From positions 19,192-83,191 of the forward strand of contig NZ_CADFDU010000022.1 in assembly GCF_902833045.1 (NCBI RefSeq): 64,000 nt of DNA, written 5' to 3'. Shown piece by piece: positions 60,717 through 64,000 of this stretch (positions are counted from its first letter, which is position 1; the number at the start of each line of letters is the position of its first letter). The DNA is from Burkholderia sp. BCC0322. Lineage in GTDB: Bacteria; Pseudomonadota; Gammaproteobacteria; Burkholderiales; Burkholderiaceae. The notes beneath the pieces were generated by a model that searched no databases, was not told where the DNA came from, and was given only the letters and a program-made list of their open reading frames with translations. The translations under genes and the position numbers were made by a program.

Positions 60717-61544
60717 TTAACGCTTGTGACGGCGCTGGACGATCATCGTCGTCGTGCGCTTGTTGCTACGGGTGCGATAACCCTTAGCCGGAGTACCCCA
60801 CGGGCTAACCGGATCGCGACCTGCAGCCGTCTTGCCCTCACCACCACCGTGCGGGTGATCAACCGGGTTCATCGCAACGCCACGCACCGTCGGGCGGATA
60901 CCGCGCCAGCGGTTCGCGCCAGCCTTGCCGATCTGGCGCAGGCTATGCTCTTCGTTGCCGACTTCACCGATCGTTGCACGGCACTCGATGTGCACGCGGC
61001 GGATTTCGCCCGAACGCAGACGAACCTGCGCGTAGACGCCTTCACGGGCGAGCAGCATGGCCGACGTGCCAGCCGAACGCGCCATTTGCGCGCCCTTGCC
61101 CGGCAGCATCTCGATGCAGTGGATCGTCGTACCGACCGGAATGTTGCGGATCGGCAGCGTGTTGCCTGCACGGATCGGCGCTTCCGAACCCGACATCAGC
61201 TGTTGGCCGACGGTCAGGCCCTTCGGGGCGATGATGTAGCGACGTTCGCCGTCTGCGTAGAGCACCAGCGCGATGTTCGCGCTACGGTTCGGGTCGTACT
61301 CGAGACGCTCGACCTTTGCCGGAATGCCATCCTTCGTGCGACGGAAATCGACGATACGGTAGTGCTGCTTGTGACCACCACCCTTATGACGCGTGGTGAT
61401 ACGGCCGTTGTTGTTACGGCCGGCGGTCGAGCTCTGCGAGTCGAGCAGCGCCGCGAACGGCTTGCCCTGGTGCAGGTTCTTGTTGACCACCTTGACCATC
61501 GCGCGGCGACCCGGCGATGTCGGCTTAACTTTCACGATTGCCAT
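60717..61544 (-). CDS. rplB: Ribosomal protein L2
   Basis: This is a 275-aa core protein needed for subunit joining and peptidyl transfer. It starts [20 protein letters not shown]. The peptidyl-transferase-proximal loop has the key histidine in [17 protein letters not shown], followed by [20 protein letters not shown]. It lies 2 nt downstream of rplW. Confidence 0.98.
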
Positions 61545-61546
61545 GA

Positions 61547-61861
61547 TTACTTGGCCTCCGCTTCAAAGTTGATTTCCTGGCCGGGCTTCAGGCAAACGTA
61601 CGCCTTCTTCACGTCCTTGCGGCGGCCCATCGAACGGCCAAAGCGCTTTTGCTTGCCCTTCTGAACCAGCACGTTGACGGAATCAACTTCGACCTTGAAC
61701 AGCAGCTCGACAGCCGCCTTCACTTCCTGCTTCGTGGCATCCGGAGCGACTTCGAACACGACTTGCTCGTTCTTGTCGGCAACCAGCGTCGCCTTTTCCG
61801 AGATCACCGGTGCGAGCAGGACCTGCATCAAACGATGATCGTTCTTGCGAATCTCGCTCAT
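61547..61861 (-). CDS. rplW: Ribosomal protein L23
   Basis: This 104-aa exit-site protein is the dock for trigger factor and SRP. It has [20 protein letters not shown] and the trigger-factor-binding surface near [20 protein letters not shown]. The loop [20 protein letters not shown] reaches into the tunnel. It overlaps rplD by 4 nt. Confidence 0.98.
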
Positions 61862-62478
61862 GACAGCAACTCCTCGATCTGGGCGACCGCAGCCTTCGTG
61901 ACCAGCACTTTCTTGAAGTAGATCAGCGAGAGCGGGTCAGCGTAGCGCGGCTCGACAATTGCCACGTGCGGCAGGTTGCGCGATGCCAGGTACAGGTTTT
62001 CGTCAACCGTGTCGGTGATGATCAGCACGGAGTCGAGACCCATGGTCTTGAATTTGTCGGCCAGCAGCTTGGTCTTCGGCGCTTCGAGGACGATATCCTC
62101 GACGACCGACAGACGGCCTTCACGGGCCAGCTGCGAGAAGATCGAGCAGAGACCTGCGCGATGCATCTTCTTGTTGACCTTGTGCGAGAAGTTTTCTTCC
62201 GGCGAATTCGGGAAGATACGACCACCGCCACGCCACAGCGGGCTCGACGACATACCGGCACGAGCGCGGCCCGTACCCTTCTGGCGCCACGGCTTCTTGG
62301 TCGTGTGCTTGACTTGCTCACGGTCCTTCTGTGCGCGGTTACCCTGGCGAGCATTCGCCTGGTAAGCGACGACGACCTGGTGGATCAGCGCTTCGTTGTA
62401 GTCACGACCGAACACGACGTCCGATGCGTTGACCACTGCACCTTCCTGACCATTTTCGTTCAGGAGCTTGAGTTCCAT
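61858..62478 (-). CDS. rplD: Ribosomal protein L4
   Basis: This 206-aa large-subunit protein regulates the S10 operon in E. coli. The tunnel loop [20 protein letters not shown] is intact, and the globular part ends with [20 protein letters not shown]. Its start overlaps the rplC stop (TAATG) and its stop overlaps rplW by 4 nt. Confidence 0.98.
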
Positions 62479-63128
62479 TATTTCGCCCCCTTGGTCTTGA
62501 CGGCCGGCGTGACAAAAACCTTGCCACCCTTCGCGCCCGGAATCGCACCCTTCACGAGCAGCAGCTTGCGCTCTGCGTCGATACGAGCGATTTCGAGGTT
62601 CTGCACCGTCACCGTCACGTCACCCATGTGACCCGTCATGCGTTTACCCGGGAAAACGCGACCCGGATCCTGCGCCATACCGATCGAGCCCGGCACGTTG
62701 TGCGAGCGCGAGTTACCGTGCGTGGCACGGCCGGAGGAGAAGTTGTAACGCTTGATCGTACCGGCGTAGCCCTTACCGATCGACACGCCTTGCACGTCGA
62801 CCTTCTGGCCCACTTCGAAAAGATCAGCACCGACCACGGCGCCATTCGACAGCTCAGCTGCCTTGGCCGCGTCAATGCGGAATTCCTTGAGGATTTCACC
62901 GGCTTCGACACCGGCTTTGGCGAGATGACCTGCCAGCGGCTTCGTCACGCGCGAGGCACGACGGGAGCCGAATGCAACCTGCACGGCCGTGTAGCCGTCG
63001 GTTTCAACAGTCTTGATCTGCGTCACGCGGTTGTCCGACACGTCCAGCACGGTGACGGGAATCGAATCCCCTTCAGCCGTGAAGATACGGGTCATGCCAA
63101 CCTTGCGACCTACGAGTCCAAGGCTCAT
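62478..63128 (-). CDS. rplC: Ribosomal protein L3
   Basis: This 216-aa core protein reaches the peptidyl-transferase centre. It starts [20 protein letters not shown]. Three in-frame ATGs lie close together (63140, 63131, 63128). I chose 63128 because GGAG lies at the right distance (6-7 nt) and the product has the canonical N-terminus. The centre loop [20 protein letters not shown] contains the glutamine that is methylated in E. coli. A separate promoter precedes the gene. Confidence 0.98.
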   Translation of the reverse strand: MSLGLVGRKVGMTRIFTAEGDSIPVTVLDVSDNRVTQIKTVETDGYTAVQVAFGSRRASRVTKPLAGHLAKAGVEAGEILKEFRIDAAKAAELSNGAVVGADLFEVGQKVDVQGVSIGKGYAGTIKRYNFSSGRATHGNSRSHNVPGSIGMAQDPGRVFPGKRMTGHMGDVTVTVQNLEIARIDAERKLLLVKGAIPGAKGGKVFVTPAVKTKGAK

Positions 63129-63141
63129 CATTTTCTCCATT

Positions 63142-63161
63142 CCCGACTGCGATTGGTCGGG
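63142..63161 (-). promoter_or_regulatory. Hairpin at the rplC ribosome-binding site
   Basis: On the minus strand CCCGAC and GTCGGG pair around an 8-nt loop; the stem ends 13 nt before the rplC start, next to the Shine-Dalgarno. Confidence 0.4.
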
Positions 63162-63227
63162 GCTGATTTACAAAATGCCGGGCACGCAAGGCCCAACTTT
63201 TTTACGCGAATACGCGAAAAGCCAAGC

Positions 63228-63256
63228 ATTATAGCTCGACCCCGCGTTTTCCGCAA
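63228..63256 (-). promoter_or_regulatory. Sigma-70 promoter of the rplC unit
   Basis: On the minus strand TTGCGG (63256-63251) and a perfect TATAAT (63233-63228) are 17 nt apart, the ideal spacing. It lies in the 177-nt gap between rpsJ and rplC, with a leader of about 95 nt. Confidence 0.75.
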
Positions 63257-63305
63257 GCAATCAAAGACTTAGCGCCGCCCGGCAAGCCGATCGGCGCCGG
63301 AAGCC

Positions 63306-63617
63306 TTACTGCAGCTTGATTTCCACGTCGACGCCAGCCGGCAGATCGAGCTTCATCAGCGCGTCAACCGTCTTGTCGGTCGGATCGACGATGTCCATCA
63401 GGCGCTGGTGGGTACGGATTTCGAGCTGATCGCGCGACGTCTTGTTGACGTGCGGCGAACGCAGGATGTCAAAACGCTGAATGCGCGTCGGCAGCGGCAC
63501 CGGGCCACGGACGATTGCACCAGTCCGCTTCGCGGTATCGACGATCTCGGCAGCCGATTGATCGATCAGACGATAGTCGAATGCCTTCAGGCGAATGCGG
63601 ATTTTCTGTTGCTGCAT
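63306..63617 (-). CDS. rpsJ: Ribosomal protein S10
   Basis: This 103-aa head protein, also the NusE partner in transcription antitermination, has [20 protein letters not shown] at the start, [20 protein letters not shown] in the long loop and [20 protein letters not shown] near the end. An AAGGAA lies before the ATG at 63617. It stands between tuf and rplC. Confidence 0.98.
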   Translation of the reverse strand: MQQQKIRIRLKAFDYRLIDQSAAEIVDTAKRTGAIVRGPVPLPTRIQRFDILRSPHVNKTSRDQLEIRTHQRLMDIVDPTDKTVDALMKLDLPAGVDVEIKLQ

Positions 63618-63639
63618 GACGATTCCTTGGAAAGAGCGA

Positions 63640-63656
63640 GGCGATGTTGCATCGCC
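63640..63656 (-). promoter_or_regulatory. Compact hairpin in the rpsJ leader
   Basis: On the minus strand GGCGATG-CAA-CATCGCC is a perfect 7-bp stem with a 3-nt loop, ending 22 nt before the rpsJ start codon. Confidence 0.5.
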
Positions 63657-63739
63657 GGACACTAAAAGAACGTGAAACATGACGCCCGCGGGGAGCGAGG
63701 CATCAGGTTCCGGACAGTACTTCCACTGCTAAGCCCGCG

Positions 63740-63745
63740 ATTCTA
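63740..63745 (-). promoter_or_regulatory. Candidate -10 box of the rpsJ promoter
   Basis: TAGAAT on the minus strand lies about 120 nt before rpsJ, downstream of the tuf terminator. No good -35 hexamer is visible at the expected distance, so this is tentative. Confidence 0.35.
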
Positions 63746-63800
63746 CACGAAATTCTGGAGCGGTGGTGCGAGTTTCTCGCCCCTCGCTTTCTTGCCACAT

Positions 63801-63841
63801 AAAAACAAAACCGGGTGCCAGCGCAAGCTGGGCACCCGGTT
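63801..63841 (-). terminator. Intrinsic terminator of tuf
   Basis: On the minus strand the stem ACCGGGTGCC.AGC/GCT.GGCACCCGGT with a TTGC loop is followed by TTTGTTTTT. It lies 64 nt after the tuf stop and separates tuf from rpsJ. Confidence 0.9.
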
Positions 63842-63904
63842 TCGACGGTACGGACTGCATACCGCGGAATGGCGGATCCCGTCGGGATCCGCGGATCGTC
63901 GAAA

Positions 63905-64000
63905 TTACTCGATGATCTTGGCGACGACGCCGGCGCCGACCGTACGGCCGCCTTCGCGGATTGCGAAGCGCAGACCTTCTTCCATCGCGATCGGAGCAAT
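63905..64000 (-). CDS. tuf: Elongation factor Tu, C-terminal end (partial)
   Basis: Only the last 31 codons are in the window. They read [18 protein letters not shown] followed by [13 protein letters not shown] and a TAA, the invariant C-terminus of domain 3 of EF-Tu, the GTPase that delivers aminoacyl-tRNA to the ribosome. The gene continues beyond the right edge. Its own terminator follows, so it is probably not needed for transcription of rpsJ. Confidence 0.97.

Overview
The window is 64 kb of a high-GC beta-proteobacterial chromosome, almost certainly a Burkholderia and most likely a member of the B. cepacia complex. Evidence: the ribosomal proteins, RpoA and EF-Tu tail read as Burkholderia; the local gene orders mla-thi, gltBD, pil-aroKB-dgt, ResB/CcsB-cytochrome c4-engB-hemB-dsbD and tuf-S10-spc-alpha are typical of the group; and codon use is strongly GC-biased. 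I see no tRNA, rRNA, CRISPR array, prophage or insertion sequence. Both edges cut genes: mlaF on the left and tuf on the right.

Layout. 1-4.4 kb (minus strand): mlaF (partial), then the thiamine operon thiO-thiS-thiG-thiE behind a clear TPP riboswitch. 4.6-12.1 kb: an SbmA/YddA-type ABC exporter coupled to an SDR enzyme, an MFS transporter with a D-amino-acid dehydrogenase-like flavoprotein, and on the other strand an AGCS alanine/glycine symporter coupled to thpR. 12.1-14.24 kb: a visibly AT-richer accessory island. 14.3-21.6 kb (minus): gltB-gltD and a degenerate REP-associated transposase-like gene. 21.7-29 kb: ompW, the ugpBAECQ glycerol-3-phosphate uptake operon and dgt. 29-34.8 kb (minus): pilM, pilN, a PilO-PilP fusion, pilQ, aroK and aroB. 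35-46.5 kb: mrcA, cyaY, lptM, msrPQ, the ResB/CcsB cytochrome c assembly pair, cytochrome c4, engB and hemB. 46.6-48.8 kb: dsbD and cutA. 48.9-64 kb (minus): the ribosomal protein/rpoA/secY superoperon from tuf and rpsJ down to rplQ.

The most exciting element is in the AT-rich island. The open frame at 12820-13773 carries the hallmarks of a colicin M-family bacteriocin (lipid II-degrading toxin), and the 127-aa single-span inner-membrane protein downstream looks like its immunity partner. The toxin is unusual. A one-base frameshift separates a leader with a signal-like stretch and a TonB-box-like segment from the body, and two residues of the classical active site are changed. M-type burkhocins are known from Burkholderia, so the family is not new, but this broken and diverged copy with its partner deserves a second look.

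A second theme is regulatory RNA in the ribosomal superoperon. The supposed single operon is cut into separately promoted units (clear sigma-70 promoters before rplC and rplN). The first gene of each unit has a compact hairpin 13-26 nt upstream of its start codon. A strong intrinsic terminator lies between rpoA and rplQ. Other points are a RAYT-like protein that has lost both its HUH histidines and its tyrosine, a PilO-PilP fusion, a small coupled ORF between the TPP riboswitch and thiO, and an SDR with its catalytic tyrosine replaced.
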